NCBI GenBank assembly: GCA_900545175.1
Contig: UQYF01000005.1
Location: 43,430-107,429, forward strand
Origin: an uncultured Eubacteriales bacterium
GTDB lineage: Bacteria; Bacillota; Clostridia; Lachnospirales; Lachnospiraceae
Length of the DNA stretch: 64,000 nucleotides
Reading direction: 5' to 3'
Shown here in pieces: positions 27,206-36,066 of the stretch (its first letter is position 1; every line of letters starts with the position of its first letter). A program made the translations under genes and the position numbers. The notes beneath the pieces are model-generated. The model made no database searches. It was not told the DNA's origin and worked only from the letters and a program-made list of their open reading frames with translations.

Positions 27206-28075
27206 GTGAGTAAGGTTGCTATAGTTACGGACAGTAACAGCGGAATAACGCAGGCTGACGCAAAGAAGTTTGGAATATCGGTGCTGCCGATGCCGTTTTA
27301 TATAAATGATAAGTTGTATTATGAAGATATTGATTTGACACAGGAACAGTTCTATAAAGCATTAGGAGAGGATGCCAAGATATCGACCTCACAGCCGTCT
27401 CCGGGTGATGTGACAGATCTGTGGGATAAGCTTTTGAAAGAATACGATGAGGTTGTTCATATCCCGATGTCAAGTGGACTTAGCAGCTCATGCCAGACAG
27501 CTATTATGTTATCGGATGACTATGATGGCAAGGTTCAGGTTGTAAACAACCAGAGAATTTCGGTTACGCAAAGACAGTCTGTTTTAGATGCGATGGCGAT
27601 GGCTGACAAGGGCTATAGCGCAGCGCAGATAAAGGAAAAGCTTGAGCAGACAAGATTTGAGTCGAGCATATATATAACTCTCCAAACACTGTATTATCTG
27701 AAGAAGGGCGGAAGAATAACACCGGCAGCTGCTGCACTGGGAACTCTTTTAAAGCTTAAGCCTGTGCTTCAGATTCAGGGTGAGAAGCTGGATGCATTTT
27801 CAAAATGCCGCACATTAAAGCAGGCTAAGCAGACTATGATTAATGCGATACAGGATGACTGCAAAAAGCGCTTTGGAAGCTCTGAGAAGGGCGAGAATAT
27901 GTATATTGAGATAGCATATTCGGGAGAGCCTGATGAAGGAAAGCTTTTTTATGATGAAGTAAAAGAGCTTTATCCGGAGCATGATATAGTCATGAACCCG
28001 CTTTCACTCAGCGTATCCTGTCATATAGGACCGGGTGCTGTTGCACTTGCATGCGTTAAGAAGCTTGATATATAG
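27206..28075 (+). CDS. DegV family fatty-acid-binding protein
   Basis: 289 residues; GTG start at 27206 with SD GGAGG (27195-27199). DegV marks: N-terminal VTDSNSGI, the STSQPSPGD loop, IPMSSGLSSS (lipid carboxylate site), YYLKKGGRI, and a C-terminal SCHIGPGAV. Family members (FakB type) present bound fatty acid to the kinase FakA for phosphorylation and entry into phospholipids. No fakA lies nearby. Cytosolic. It precedes a DUF815 ATPase by about 107 bp. Confidence 0.93.
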   Translation: MSKVAIVTDSNSGITQADAKKFGISVLPMPFYINDKLYYEDIDLTQEQFYKALGEDAKISTSQPSPGDVTDLWDKLLKEYDEVVHIPMSSGLSSSCQTAIMLSDDYDGKVQVVNNQRISVTQRQSVLDAMAMADKGYSAAQIKEKLEQTRFESSIYITLQTLYYLKKGGRITPAAAALGTLLKLKPVLQIQGEKLDAFSKCRTLKQAKQTMINAIQDDCKKRFGSSEKGENMYIEIAYSGEPDEGKLFYDEVKELYPEHDIVMNPLSLSVSCHIGPGAVALACVKKLDI

Positions 28076-28182
28076 CCTGTGATATACAGTATATGAAGTT
28101 AGATGTACAGGAGCTGATTAAAAGATTATCTATACACAAAAAGAGAGCTGTTTTTACAAGCCTCTCAGAATAGAGGATAAAT

Positions 28183-29487
28183 ATGGAAAATATTGTATCT
28201 AAACTGATAATGTACGGAGATATGCCTGCTGATTCAATACTTATGAAGCTGTGTGAAGTTTCAAAGAAGGCAAAGGACGCAGATGTACCTAAGGATGAGC
28301 TTGTCATAGAGGCATATAGACAGGTAAAGAGACTGCTTGTGCTGGCAACTTCGTATGGTTTTGACAATAATCTATGGCACAACTATCTTACATTTCTTCT
28401 CATAACGGATGAGAATCCTTTCAGCATCACATGTGAGAAGGTCGGTGCTAAGGATGGCAGTGCCAATTATTTTGCAAAGAATGATTTCAAAGCATTCTAT
28501 GATTTGTTTCACTATGATTTTTCGTGGCTTGAAGAAAGACTTGGCATAGACAGCTTTGGCATCTTAGAGAATTACAAGGCAATAGGGAAGCCGGAGCTGA
28601 TGTATAACAAGAATGTGAGCGAGAAAGTAAGGAATCTGTCTCTTAAGCTTGGAGAAGCTAAGGATGTCGATGATATTTTTGACCTTGTCACAGGCTTTTA
28701 TAAGGCTTACGGTGTTGGAATGTTCGGACTCAATAAGGCATTCCGCTTTTCCTCCGACCAGGATGGAAAAATTAATTTTCAGCCTATCAATAATATGGAG
28801 AAGGTTATGTTAAATGACCTTGTAGGATATGAGATTCAGAAGAAAAAGCTTGTGGATAATACGAGAGCCTTTGTTGAAGGGAAGAAAGCGAACAATGTTC
28901 TTCTATTCGGCGACAGCGGAACCGGTAAATCAACAAGCATCAAGGCTATAGTGAATGAATTCTATGACCAGGGTCTTAGAATGATAGAGATTTATAAGCA
29001 TCAGTTCAAGGATTTATCGAATGTCATCGCATCAATTAAGAACAGAAATTATAAATTTATCATTTACATGGATGACTTATCTTTTGAAGAATTTGAGATA
29101 GAATATAAGTTCTTAAAGGCAGTGATTGAGGGCGGAGTCGAGACAAAGCCGGATAATATTCTCATATATGCTACATCAAACAGACGTCATCTCATAAAAG
29201 AGACCTGGAATGACAGGGATGATGTTCAAAATGACAATGGAATGCATCGCTCGGATACGATGCAGGAGAAATTGTCTCTTGTGAACAGATTCGGTGTCAC
29301 AATCAACTATTCCAAGCCAAGCCAGAAGGAATATTTCAATATAGTTATTGAGCTTGCGAGGAAAAACGGAGTCAACATGACGGACGAGCAGCTATGTGCC
29401 GAAGCTAATAAGTGGGAACTAAGCCATGGCGGAATCTCAGGACGAACAGCGCAGCAGTTCATAAATTATTGTCTTGGTCAGCAGTGA
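28183..29487 (+). CDS. DUF815-type AAA ATPase
   Basis: 434 residues; SD GAGG at 28173-28176. A helical N-terminal ~200 residues precedes an AAA domain with Walker A GDSGTGKST (about residues 244-252) and Walker B FIIYMDDLSF. Sensor-like YATSNRRHLI is followed by an LSLVNRFG segment, as in the DUF815 family of P-loop ATPases, whose function is unknown. The order suggests a loader- or remodeller-like AAA protein. GH53 follows 33 bp later and may be co-transcribed, though a functional link is not apparent. Confidence 0.85.
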   Translation: MENIVSKLIMYGDMPADSILMKLCEVSKKAKDADVPKDELVIEAYRQVKRLLVLATSYGFDNNLWHNYLTFLLITDENPFSITCEKVGAKDGSANYFAKNDFKAFYDLFHYDFSWLEERLGIDSFGILENYKAIGKPELMYNKNVSEKVRNLSLKLGEAKDVDDIFDLVTGFYKAYGVGMFGLNKAFRFSSDQDGKINFQPINNMEKVMLNDLVGYEIQKKKLVDNTRAFVEGKKANNVLLFGDSGTGKSTSIKAIVNEFYDQGLRMIEIYKHQFKDLSNVIASIKNRNYKFIIYMDDLSFEEFEIEYKFLKAVIEGGVETKPDNILIYATSNRRHLIKETWNDRDDVQNDNGMHRSDTMQEKLSLVNRFGVTINYSKPSQKEYFNIVIELARKNGVNMTDEQLCAEANKWELSHGGISGRTAQQFINYCLGQQ

Positions 29488-29520
29488 AGAGCAACATTTT
29501 AGCAGGGATGGAGAAATTCT

Positions 29521-30606
29521 ATGATTAAGGGAGTAGATATATCTACCTTACTTGAACTTGAAAAACTTAAAACAAAATATTATGACAATGGAGCTGAAAG
29601 AAAGCTTGAAGAAATCTTAGCTTCACATGGAGTCAACAGTGTGAGACTGAGGTTGTGGAACAGTCCCTTCGACATTGATGGAGTGGCATACGGCGGCGGA
29701 AGTGACGACCTTGTGACTGTCATTGAGACTGCCAGAAGATGTAAGGCTGCCGGAATGAGCTTCTTGCTTGATTTTCATTATAGTGATTTCTGGGCTGACA
29801 CAGGCAGGCAGATTAAGCCTAAGGCATGGAGAAGCTATAAGCTTGACAAGCTTTGTGAAGCAGTGAAAAGATATACAGTGTCAGTGCTTGAGTATCTTGC
29901 GGCAGCAGGTGTTTCACCGGATATGGTTCAGCCGGGCAATGAGATATCGAACGGAATTCTCTGGCCGGAAGGAAGATTCCCTGAGTACGAAGCGGCTTGC
30001 AGGCTTTTAGAGGCAGCTATATCGGGAATACGCTACGGTGCACCAAAAGCAAAGGTTGTGCTTCATACTGCGGCAGAGCCGGAACACGAAGTATATACGG
30101 CATTTCTTGACGAGTATGGCAAAAAACTTGATTACGACATTATAGGAATTTCATATTTTCCTTATAAAAAATCATACGGTCTTGGCACTTTGAAAGAGAA
30201 TATTGACAGGCTTTCCGAAAAATACGGCAAAGAAGTATGTGTTGTGGAGACTGCAATGCCTTATACAGTGCAGGATTATGCCATTAAAGAAAAGCTGAGA
30301 GCCAACGCAAGAAAAGGCATGGCATCGAAGAATACAGCAATTCTTCAAAATCTCAATTATGACATAAGCCCCGAAGGGCAGCTTAAGTATATGCAGGAAT
30401 TCGTTGTAATGGTGCAAAAATGCGCTTCATGCATAGGATTTTACTATTGGGAGCCTGCGTGGATTCCGGTTGTCGGTTCAGGATGGGCAACGAGCGCCTC
30501 TATTCAATATCTCGGAGTGAAGGAGCCATGCGGGAATGAGTGGGCTAATCAGGCTCTATTTGATTATGAAGGAAATGCGCTTCCTGCGTTAAAGGCATTT
30601 GAATAA
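29521..30606 (+). CDS. Arabinogalactan endo-beta-1,4-galactanase, GH53
   Basis: 361 residues, clan A TIM barrel. GH53 marks: KGVDIST at the start, VRLRLWN, DFHYSDFWAD, acid/base E141 in QPGNEISNG and nucleophile E243 in VVETAMPY, with a C-terminal FYYWEPAWIP segment. There is no signal peptide, so it should act inside the cell on imported beta-1,4-galacto-oligosaccharides; most characterised GH53 enzymes are secreted. Together with LacZ it would degrade galactan side chains of pectin. Ends with a strong terminator. SD: GGAGA at 29510-29514. Confidence 0.93.
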   Translation: MIKGVDISTLLELEKLKTKYYDNGAERKLEEILASHGVNSVRLRLWNSPFDIDGVAYGGGSDDLVTVIETARRCKAAGMSFLLDFHYSDFWADTGRQIKPKAWRSYKLDKLCEAVKRYTVSVLEYLAAAGVSPDMVQPGNEISNGILWPEGRFPEYEAACRLLEAAISGIRYGAPKAKVVLHTAAEPEHEVYTAFLDEYGKKLDYDIIGISYFPYKKSYGLGTLKENIDRLSEKYGKEVCVVETAMPYTVQDYAIKEKLRANARKGMASKNTAILQNLNYDISPEGQLKYMQEFVVMVQKCASCIGFYYWEPAWIPVVGSGWATSASIQYLGVKEPCGNEWANQALFDYEGNALPALKAFE

Positions 30607-30641
30607 GTGGATTTAATAGACAATAATAAATAAGTTATTTT

Positions 30642-30707
30642 AAAAGGAATGAATAACATGATAAATTGAGTTGCTTCTCAAATAGCATGTTATCCATTCC
30701 TTTTTTT
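30642..30707 (+). terminator. Strong terminator after GH53
   Basis: Long hairpin: AAAGGAATG-AATAACATG (30643-30660) pairs with CATGTTAT-CATTCCTTT (30686-30703), with an inner AATTGAG/CTCAAAT stem, followed by a run of seven Ts. Confidence 0.9.
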
Positions 30708-30799
30708 AGAGAGTTATGCAGATAATTGTGAAGCTATATAAAGAGCAAATTGACAAAAACACATAACAATTCGGAAAAAAGCAGCGCAGTTATCTGGTT

Positions 30800-31804
30800 T
30801 TAATTATTGTCAGCCGGAGCCTTTCCTACAGATTCACGCAACACAACTGTTGAGTGGAGAAGCATTGTGCTCACAGGAAGTCCCGACATTAAATCTTTTA
30901 GAAGAGCAAATGCTGATTTGCCAAGAGCAAACCGCTCCTGCCTTATGGTGGTTAAAGGAGGTGCAAGATATTTTGCTACGGGAAGGTCATCAAAGCCTGT
31001 TACACTGACATCCTCCGGAACGCGGAGTCCGAGCTTGTGAAGTTCATTTATTGTTCTTGCCGCAATCAGGTCGCTTGCACACATGATTGCTGTGGCACCT
31101 TTATCTGTGAAAGACTTGACAAAATCGGACACTGTCTCGTCAGGGTAGTAGACAGTATGTCCGATGAGCTGCATATCAAGGTCAAGCTCAGCTTCGTTCA
31201 TTGCCTGTATGAAGCCCTGATATCTGAGTGCGGATATGTAGCTGTTCTTTGAACCGTTTAGAAAGGCTATCTTTTTGTGACCGTTTTCTTTAAGGTAATG
31301 TATGAGTGTCGAAAAACCGACATGAATATCCGTTCCCACATATGCAATATGCTCATTGGAAATATAGTTGTCGAAGAGAACAGTAGGGATTGTAGTCTTT
31401 TCAAGCTGCTTCATATATGCCTCATTGAGCTCAAGCCCAAGGAAAAAGGCACCTGAATAGCCGTTCTGTTTCATAAGGCTGTCGTAGGTCTGCCATGTCT
31501 GGAAATACTGGTCTATGGGAACAATATCCACCTCAAACTGAGCCTCACTTGCAACGAGGCGGAAGCCTGCTATAAGCTCATAACCGAACTGGTTGATATT
31601 CGCATATTCCATATTCTCTACTATAATACATACCTTCTGCCTTGAAGCCGGCTTCTTCTCCTTGATAACATAGCCCATCTCAATTGCGGTATCTAAGACC
31701 TGCTGACGCATCTCCTCACTGATATCGCTGGCACCATGCAGTCCCTTAGAGACTGTACTTATAGAAATGCCGAGTCTTTCGGCGATGTCCTTTATAGTTA
31801 CCAT
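30800..31804 (-). CDS. LacI-family regulator of the alpha-glucan locus
   Basis: 334 residues from the ATG at 31804, 11 codons inside the longest frame; AGAGG lies 4 nt upstream and the LacI HTH begins immediately (VTIKDIAERLGISISTVSKGL). Then comes the hinge and a periplasmic-binding-protein-like effector domain (about 60-330) with family motifs IPTVLFDN, ICASDLIAARTI and VTGFDDLPVAKYLAPPLTTI. It is divergent from the sugar transporter genes. Two TTTCGAAA palindromes lie in the shared upstream region, one near its own start and one just after the transporter -10, so auto- and operon repression relieved by a maltodextrin-type inducer is likely. Confidence 0.9.
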   Translation of the reverse strand: MVTIKDIAERLGISISTVSKGLHGASDISEEMRQQVLDTAIEMGYVIKEKKPASRQKVCIIVENMEYANINQFGYELIAGFRLVASEAQFEVDIVPIDQYFQTWQTYDSLMKQNGYSGAFFLGLELNEAYMKQLEKTTIPTVLFDNYISNEHIAYVGTDIHVGFSTLIHYLKENGHKKIAFLNGSKNSYISALRYQGFIQAMNEAELDLDMQLIGHTVYYPDETVSDFVKSFTDKGATAIMCASDLIAARTINELHKLGLRVPEDVSVTGFDDLPVAKYLAPPLTTIRQERFALGKSAFALLKDLMSGLPVSTMLLHSTVVLRESVGKAPADNN

Positions 31805-31838
31805 ATATCCTCTTTTCTTCGAACTGTTTTTACACAAG

Positions 31839-31848
31839 TTTTCGAAAA
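31839..31848. promoter_or_regulatory. Operator-like palindrome upstream of the LacI gene
   Basis: TTTTCGAAAA, perfect 10-bp palindrome with central CG, as LacI-family sites usually have. It lies 35 bp upstream of the LacI start and downstream of its predicted promoter. Confidence 0.65.
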
Positions 31849-31871
31849 TACATAATTGAAATTATACGAAA

Positions 31872-31900
31872 ATGATAGCACATTTTTACGCTAATGTAAA
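31872..31900 (-). promoter_or_regulatory. Promoter of the LacI-family gene
   Basis: Minus strand -35 TTTACA (31900-31895), 17-bp spacer, -10 TATCAT (31877-31872). Confidence 0.6.
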
Positions 31901-31969
31901 TAACAATATCAAAATACCCAAAACAAACAATAAAAGCACGAAAAAATATGCAAAATGCACAAAAGGCTA

Positions 31970-31998
31970 TTGACTTTTGCAGAACAGGAGAGTATTAT
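31970..31998 (+). promoter_or_regulatory. Promoter of the maltodextrin transporter operon
   Basis: TTGACT (31970-31975), 17-bp spacer, TATTAT (31993-31998). The predicted start near 32005 puts the operator at 32010-32019 in the initially transcribed region. Confidence 0.75.
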
Positions 31999-32009
31999 CA
32001 GTACATAAG

Positions 32010-32019
32010 CTTTCGAAAG
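32010..32019. promoter_or_regulatory. Operator-like palindrome in the transporter promoter
   Basis: CTTTCGAAAG, perfect palindrome sharing the TTTCGAAA core with the site at 31839. Its position 12 bp after the -10 suits repression by blocking open-complex formation or escape. Confidence 0.7.
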
Positions 32020-32090
32020 TTTCGTAACAGCTGTTTTAGAAGAGGAGCTTACGGAGTTCGGGAGAAAAAAAGAAAGAGAGGACATTTATT

Positions 32091-33449
32091 ATGAGAAAGT
32101 TCAAAAAGGCTTTATCGGTCGCACTTGTAACGGCGATGGCATTTACATCACTTACAGCGTGCAGCAAGAGCAACAATGCAGGTAATGGTGACACGACAGC
32201 AACTACAGCAACTACAGCAGCACCAACATCTTCATCAGCAGCATCAACAGATGGTGAGACAGAGACAACCAAGACTGCCGCATCGGACAGACCGACACTT
32301 GCAGATTATGGCTCAGGCACAATTAAGATCTGGGTTGCAGATAAGGTTGTTGATTTCACACAGGCAAGATGTGATGAATTCTTCAAGGCTAACCCTGATA
32401 TGGCAGGCTACACAGTAGAGATTCAGGCAACAGGTGAGGGCGATGCAGCCGGCAATATGGTAACAGATGTTCAGGCAGGAGCTGATATCTTCGGCTTCGC
32501 ACAGGATCAGTTAGCACGTCTTGTTGCAGCAGGTGCACTCATGCCGCTTACAGGATATTATGAGAACTTCGTTTCAACTAACAATGATGCAGGTGCCGTA
32601 GGTGCTTCTAAGGTTGGTAACACGGTATATGCTTTCCCTATCACATCCGATAACGGATATTTCTTATATTATGATAAGAGCGTGGTTACAGATCCTACAA
32701 GCCTTGACGCGATCGTAGCTGACTGCGAGAAGGCAGGCAAGAACATCTACATGGAGATTAACTCCGGCTGGTATCAGACAGCATTCTTCTTCGCTACAGG
32801 CTGTAAGCTTGAGTATACAACCGATGAATCAGGTGCATTCGTAGGCTCTGATGTTACATACGCAAGCAAGGAAGGCGTTGCAGCATTTAAGGCTATGATT
32901 AACCTTGCTAAGTCTCCTTCATTCCAGAATGGTTCATCAGTTGATAAGGCAACTAACCTTGCAGCTATCGTAGATGGTGTATGGGATGCAGATGCAGCTA
33001 AGGCAGTATTCGGTGACAATTATGCATGTGCTAAGCTGCCAAGCTTCACAGTTGATGGACAGAGCTATCAGATGAGCGGCTTCGGCGGATTTAAGCTTAT
33101 CGGTGTTAAGCCTCAGACAGAGCAGGGCAAGCAGCTTGTATGTCTCGCACTCGCTGAGTACTTATCTAACGAAGAGACACAGCTTGCACGTTTCAATGAG
33201 GCTGCATGGGGACCATCTAACCTCGTAGCACAGCAGAGTGATGCAGTTAAGGCAGATGCAGCTTTATCAGCACTCGCAGAGCAGCTTGCTTACACAATTC
33301 CACAGGGTCAGTATCCTGGAGATTACTGGACAGACGCTACATCACTTGGTGATGATGTAATTGCAGACAAGTATGACAATATGAGCGATGATGAACTTAT
33401 GAAGGTCCTTGAGGACTTCCAGGCTCGTCAGCAGTCCTATGCCCAGTAA
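32091..33449 (+). CDS. Maltodextrin-type ABC transporter binding lipoprotein
   Basis: 452 residues; SD AGAGAGGA at 32075-32082. The lipoprotein signal peptide ends at C24 (LTAC lipobox), followed by a Thr/Ser/Ala-rich linker to about residue 65 and a type 1 solute-binding domain (IKIWVADKVVDF.., DIFGFAQDQLARLVAAGALMPL, FPITSDNGYFLYYDK). This wording is typical of MalE-like proteins of Clostridia. It captures alpha-glucan oligosaccharides outside the membrane for the two permeases downstream. Codon use is strongly biased, consistent with high expression. A G6/C6 hairpin after the stop separates it from the permease genes. Confidence 0.9.
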   Translation: MRKFKKALSVALVTAMAFTSLTACSKSNNAGNGDTTATTATTAAPTSSSAASTDGETETTKTAASDRPTLADYGSGTIKIWVADKVVDFTQARCDEFFKANPDMAGYTVEIQATGEGDAAGNMVTDVQAGADIFGFAQDQLARLVAAGALMPLTGYYENFVSTNNDAGAVGASKVGNTVYAFPITSDNGYFLYYDKSVVTDPTSLDAIVADCEKAGKNIYMEINSGWYQTAFFFATGCKLEYTTDESGAFVGSDVTYASKEGVAAFKAMINLAKSPSFQNGSSVDKATNLAAIVDGVWDADAAKAVFGDNYACAKLPSFTVDGQSYQMSGFGGFKLIGVKPQTEQGKQLVCLALAEYLSNEETQLARFNEAAWGPSNLVAQQSDAVKADAALSALAEQLAYTIPQGQYPGDYWTDATSLGDDVIADKYDNMSDDELMKVLEDFQARQQSYAQ

Positions 33450-33474
33450 ATAATTCAAATGAATTTAATCTGAA

Positions 33475-33500
33475 GCCGGGGGGAATTAATTCCCCCCGCA
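33475..33500 (+). terminator. G6/C6 hairpin between binding protein and permeases
   Basis: GGGGGG (33478-33483) pairs with CCCCCC (33492-33497), flanked by GCC/GC; the loop is AATTAATT, followed by CACTTTTA. A hairpin here usually stabilises the binding-protein mRNA and lets only part of transcription continue. A second folded stretch (GCAGAG 33525/CTCTGC 33593, inner GGCAC-ATGA-GTGCC at 33573) follows before the permease SD. Confidence 0.75.
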
Positions 33501-33645
33501 CTTTTAATAAGAGAGGTCATTTGTGCAGAGGAGGCAGCACGGATGGGATGATTGTAACAGTGCTTTTATGACAGGCACATGAGTGCCGTCCGCTCTGCGT
33601 GAATGACCGCAGTAATAAACCAGAATTGAGGAGGTAATTGCAGAC

Positions 33646-35025
33646 ATGGCTGATCAAAAAAAGAAAGGAAAGGTCTCCGGAGCAGTTAAGGCGGTTGGAG
33701 CTGATATAAAGGATATTGGAACCACCTTTGCAAAGGGCGACTGGAAAACCAGAGTTTCCTTTTTGATTATGGGCTTTGGTCAACTTACCAGAAAGCAGTG
33801 GGTAAGAGGAATAGCATTTTTGGGTTCGGAGGTTCTTTTTATCCTGTATATGGTGTTCTTCGGGGCAGGGTATCTTAAGGACATAGGAACACTCGGAACA
33901 AAGGTCGGAGGATATGATGCTAACTATGTGTATACATACGGAGATAACAGCTTCCTTATCTTGTTATATAGTATTCTGAGCATATTTATTATCCTGGCAT
34001 TCGTCTTTGTGTGGAGACTCAACATAAGGGATAACAAGGATAACCAGAATAAGCTTATCCTTCCTTCGAACAAGGACGATATTGCAACACTTTTTGATGA
34101 GCATTTCGACAAGACACTCCTCGCTCTGCCGGTGCTTGGTGTGTTCATGTTTGTGCTTCTTCCTATTATTTTTATGATTTGTATAGCATTCACTAACTAC
34201 GATGCTACACATCAGTCACCGACTAATCTATTCACATGGGTTGGACTTACGAACTTTAAGAATCTGTTCTCTATCGGAACCGGCGGTTTTGGAAAGACCT
34301 TCGGAACGGTTCTTTCATGGACACTTATATGGGCATTTTTTGCAACCTTTTTGAACTATTTCCTCGGCATGGCGGTTGCCATCCTCATCAACAAGAAGGG
34401 CATTAAGTTCAAGAAGCTGTGGAGAACAATCCTTGTTATGACGATTGCCATTCCGCAGTTCATCTCCCTTCTCTATGTGGGAAAGATGTTCGCAAATGAC
34501 GGACTTGTGAATATGTATCTCCTGAAGTGGGGGTGGATAAGCCAGCCTATTCCGTTCTGGACGAATCCTACACTTGCCAAGATTACAATTCTTCTGGTTA
34601 ACCTCTGGGTGGGTATTCCTTATGTAATGCTCATCACGACAGGACTTCTTATGAATATACCTGAGGAGCTTTACGAGAGTGCCAAGATTGACGGTGCCAA
34701 TGCGTTCCAGACCTTCAGGAAGATTACACTTCCGTATATGCTTTTCGTGACAGGACCTTATCTGCTCACATCGTTTACGGGCAACTTAAATAACTTCAAC
34801 ATTATTTTCCTGCTCAATCAGGGAAAGCCGCAGTCACTTTCACTTTCGGGCGGTGCAGGTTACACCGATCTGCTTGTAACGTGGCTCTATAAGATGACTG
34901 TCGAAGATACTAACTACAAGATGGCGGCTGTTATCGGTATCATGGTATTCGTGGTAACCGCTGTTGTATCATTGGTGGTATATAATATGCTTCCATCAGT
35001 TAAGGACGAGGAGGGATTCCAATAA
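33646..35025 (+). CDS. MalF-like sugar ABC transporter permease
   Basis: 459 residues; SD GAGGAGG at 33628-33634. The N-terminal cytoplasmic stretch and extra TM segments (about 45-130) precede the binding-protein-dependent transport domain with the EAA loop (EELYESAKIDGANAFQTFRKITLPYM), where the ATPase docks. The long N-terminus fits MalF-type permeases. It overlaps the MalG-like gene by 1 bp (TAATG), so translation is coupled. No ATPase gene is in this locus, so a shared MsmK/MalK-type ATPase encoded elsewhere is inferred. Confidence 0.9.
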   Translation: MADQKKKGKVSGAVKAVGADIKDIGTTFAKGDWKTRVSFLIMGFGQLTRKQWVRGIAFLGSEVLFILYMVFFGAGYLKDIGTLGTKVGGYDANYVYTYGDNSFLILLYSILSIFIILAFVFVWRLNIRDNKDNQNKLILPSNKDDIATLFDEHFDKTLLALPVLGVFMFVLLPIIFMICIAFTNYDATHQSPTNLFTWVGLTNFKNLFSIGTGGFGKTFGTVLSWTLIWAFFATFLNYFLGMAVAILINKKGIKFKKLWRTILVMTIAIPQFISLLYVGKMFANDGLVNMYLLKWGWISQPIPFWTNPTLAKITILLVNLWVGIPYVMLITTGLLMNIPEELYESAKIDGANAFQTFRKITLPYMLFVTGPYLLTSFTGNLNNFNIIFLLNQGKPQSLSLSGGAGYTDLLVTWLYKMTVEDTNYKMAAVIGIMVFVVTAVVSLVVYNMLPSVKDEEGFQ

Positions 35026-35894
35026 TGGCTAAACAACATAATATGCGTACGCGCAAGAAAGTAAGCAATACAATTGTTTATATAGTATTGGTCCTTATAA
35101 GTATAATATGGCTGTTCCCGTTTTTATGTCTGGTGCTCCAGAGCTTCCGTTCATACATTACGGAGCTTGGCGGAATGGTTGATTACCTCTTTCCGAAGAA
35201 GTTCTCACTGGACTCCTATAAGTTCTTGTTCAGCGGTGAGACTAAATTCTTAAAGTGGTATGGAAATACACTTATAATTGCTCTTTTTGTATCAATAGGT
35301 CAGACAGCATTCGTTCTCTGTGTGAGCTACGCGCTCTCAAGAATGCGATTTAAGGGCAGAGAGTTACTCATGAGATTCTGGTTAATCCTTGGAATGTTCC
35401 CGGGCTTCCTCACCATGATATGTCTCTACTTCCTGTTAAAGCAGTTCGGTCTTACACAGGCAGGAGCTGTTCCGGGACTCATCCTTATCTCGGTTGCAAG
35501 CTCCGGAATGGGTTACTATGTATGCAAGGGCTACTTTGACACGATTCCTAAGTCTCTCGACGAGGCGGCAAGAATTGACGGTGCGACAAGAGCACAGATA
35601 TTTGTGAAGATGATTATTCCGCTTTCCAAGCCGATGATTATCTACACAGCACTCACAGCATTCATGGCTCCATGGTGCGATTATGTATTTGCTTCCTATG
35701 TTGCATTCGGTAATGACAGCGGCTACAATGTTGCGGTTGCCATGCAGCGCTGGGTATGGACAAATGATTTCCAGGGATATTTCACAAGATTCTGTGCAGG
35801 CGGTGTGCTTGTAGCGATTCCTGTAACGGTATTGTTCCTGTGCTTACAGAAGTATTATGTAGAAGGTGTAACCGGAGGAGCTGTAAAGGGTTAA
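35025..35894 (+). CDS. MalG-like sugar ABC transporter permease
   Basis: 289 residues, six TM segments with the EAA loop (SLDEAARIDGATRAQIFVKMIIPLSKP). MalG-type features include the C-terminal EGVTGGAVKG tail. The start overlaps the MalF-like stop. Followed by a strong terminator, so the transporter operon ends here and the amylase is a separate unit. Confidence 0.92.
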   Translation: MAKQHNMRTRKKVSNTIVYIVLVLISIIWLFPFLCLVLQSFRSYITELGGMVDYLFPKKFSLDSYKFLFSGETKFLKWYGNTLIIALFVSIGQTAFVLCVSYALSRMRFKGRELLMRFWLILGMFPGFLTMICLYFLLKQFGLTQAGAVPGLILISVASSGMGYYVCKGYFDTIPKSLDEAARIDGATRAQIFVKMIIPLSKPMIIYTALTAFMAPWCDYVFASYVAFGNDSGYNVAVAMQRWVWTNDFQGYFTRFCAGGVLVAIPVTVLFLCLQKYYVEGVTGGAVKG

Positions 35895-35900
35895 GTTTTG

Positions 35901-35954
35901 GCTGTGGCACTAAGAAATATGATTTAATGCTTAGTGCCGCAGCTTTTTTCTTTT
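35901..35954 (+). terminator. Terminator of the transporter operon
   Basis: 14-nt arms GCTGTGGCACTAAG (35901-35914) and CTTAGTGCCGCAGC (35930-35943) with one mismatch, then TTTTTTCTTTT. Confidence 0.92.
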
Positions 35955-36066
35955 GATAAAGCTCAATTGATGGCTGCAGAGAGTTATAATAAAACGGTGG
36001 TTCTGTCAAATCAGCTGAGCTGGATTTGGAATATAGGAATATTTTGAATAGAAGAAGAGGTTTGAA

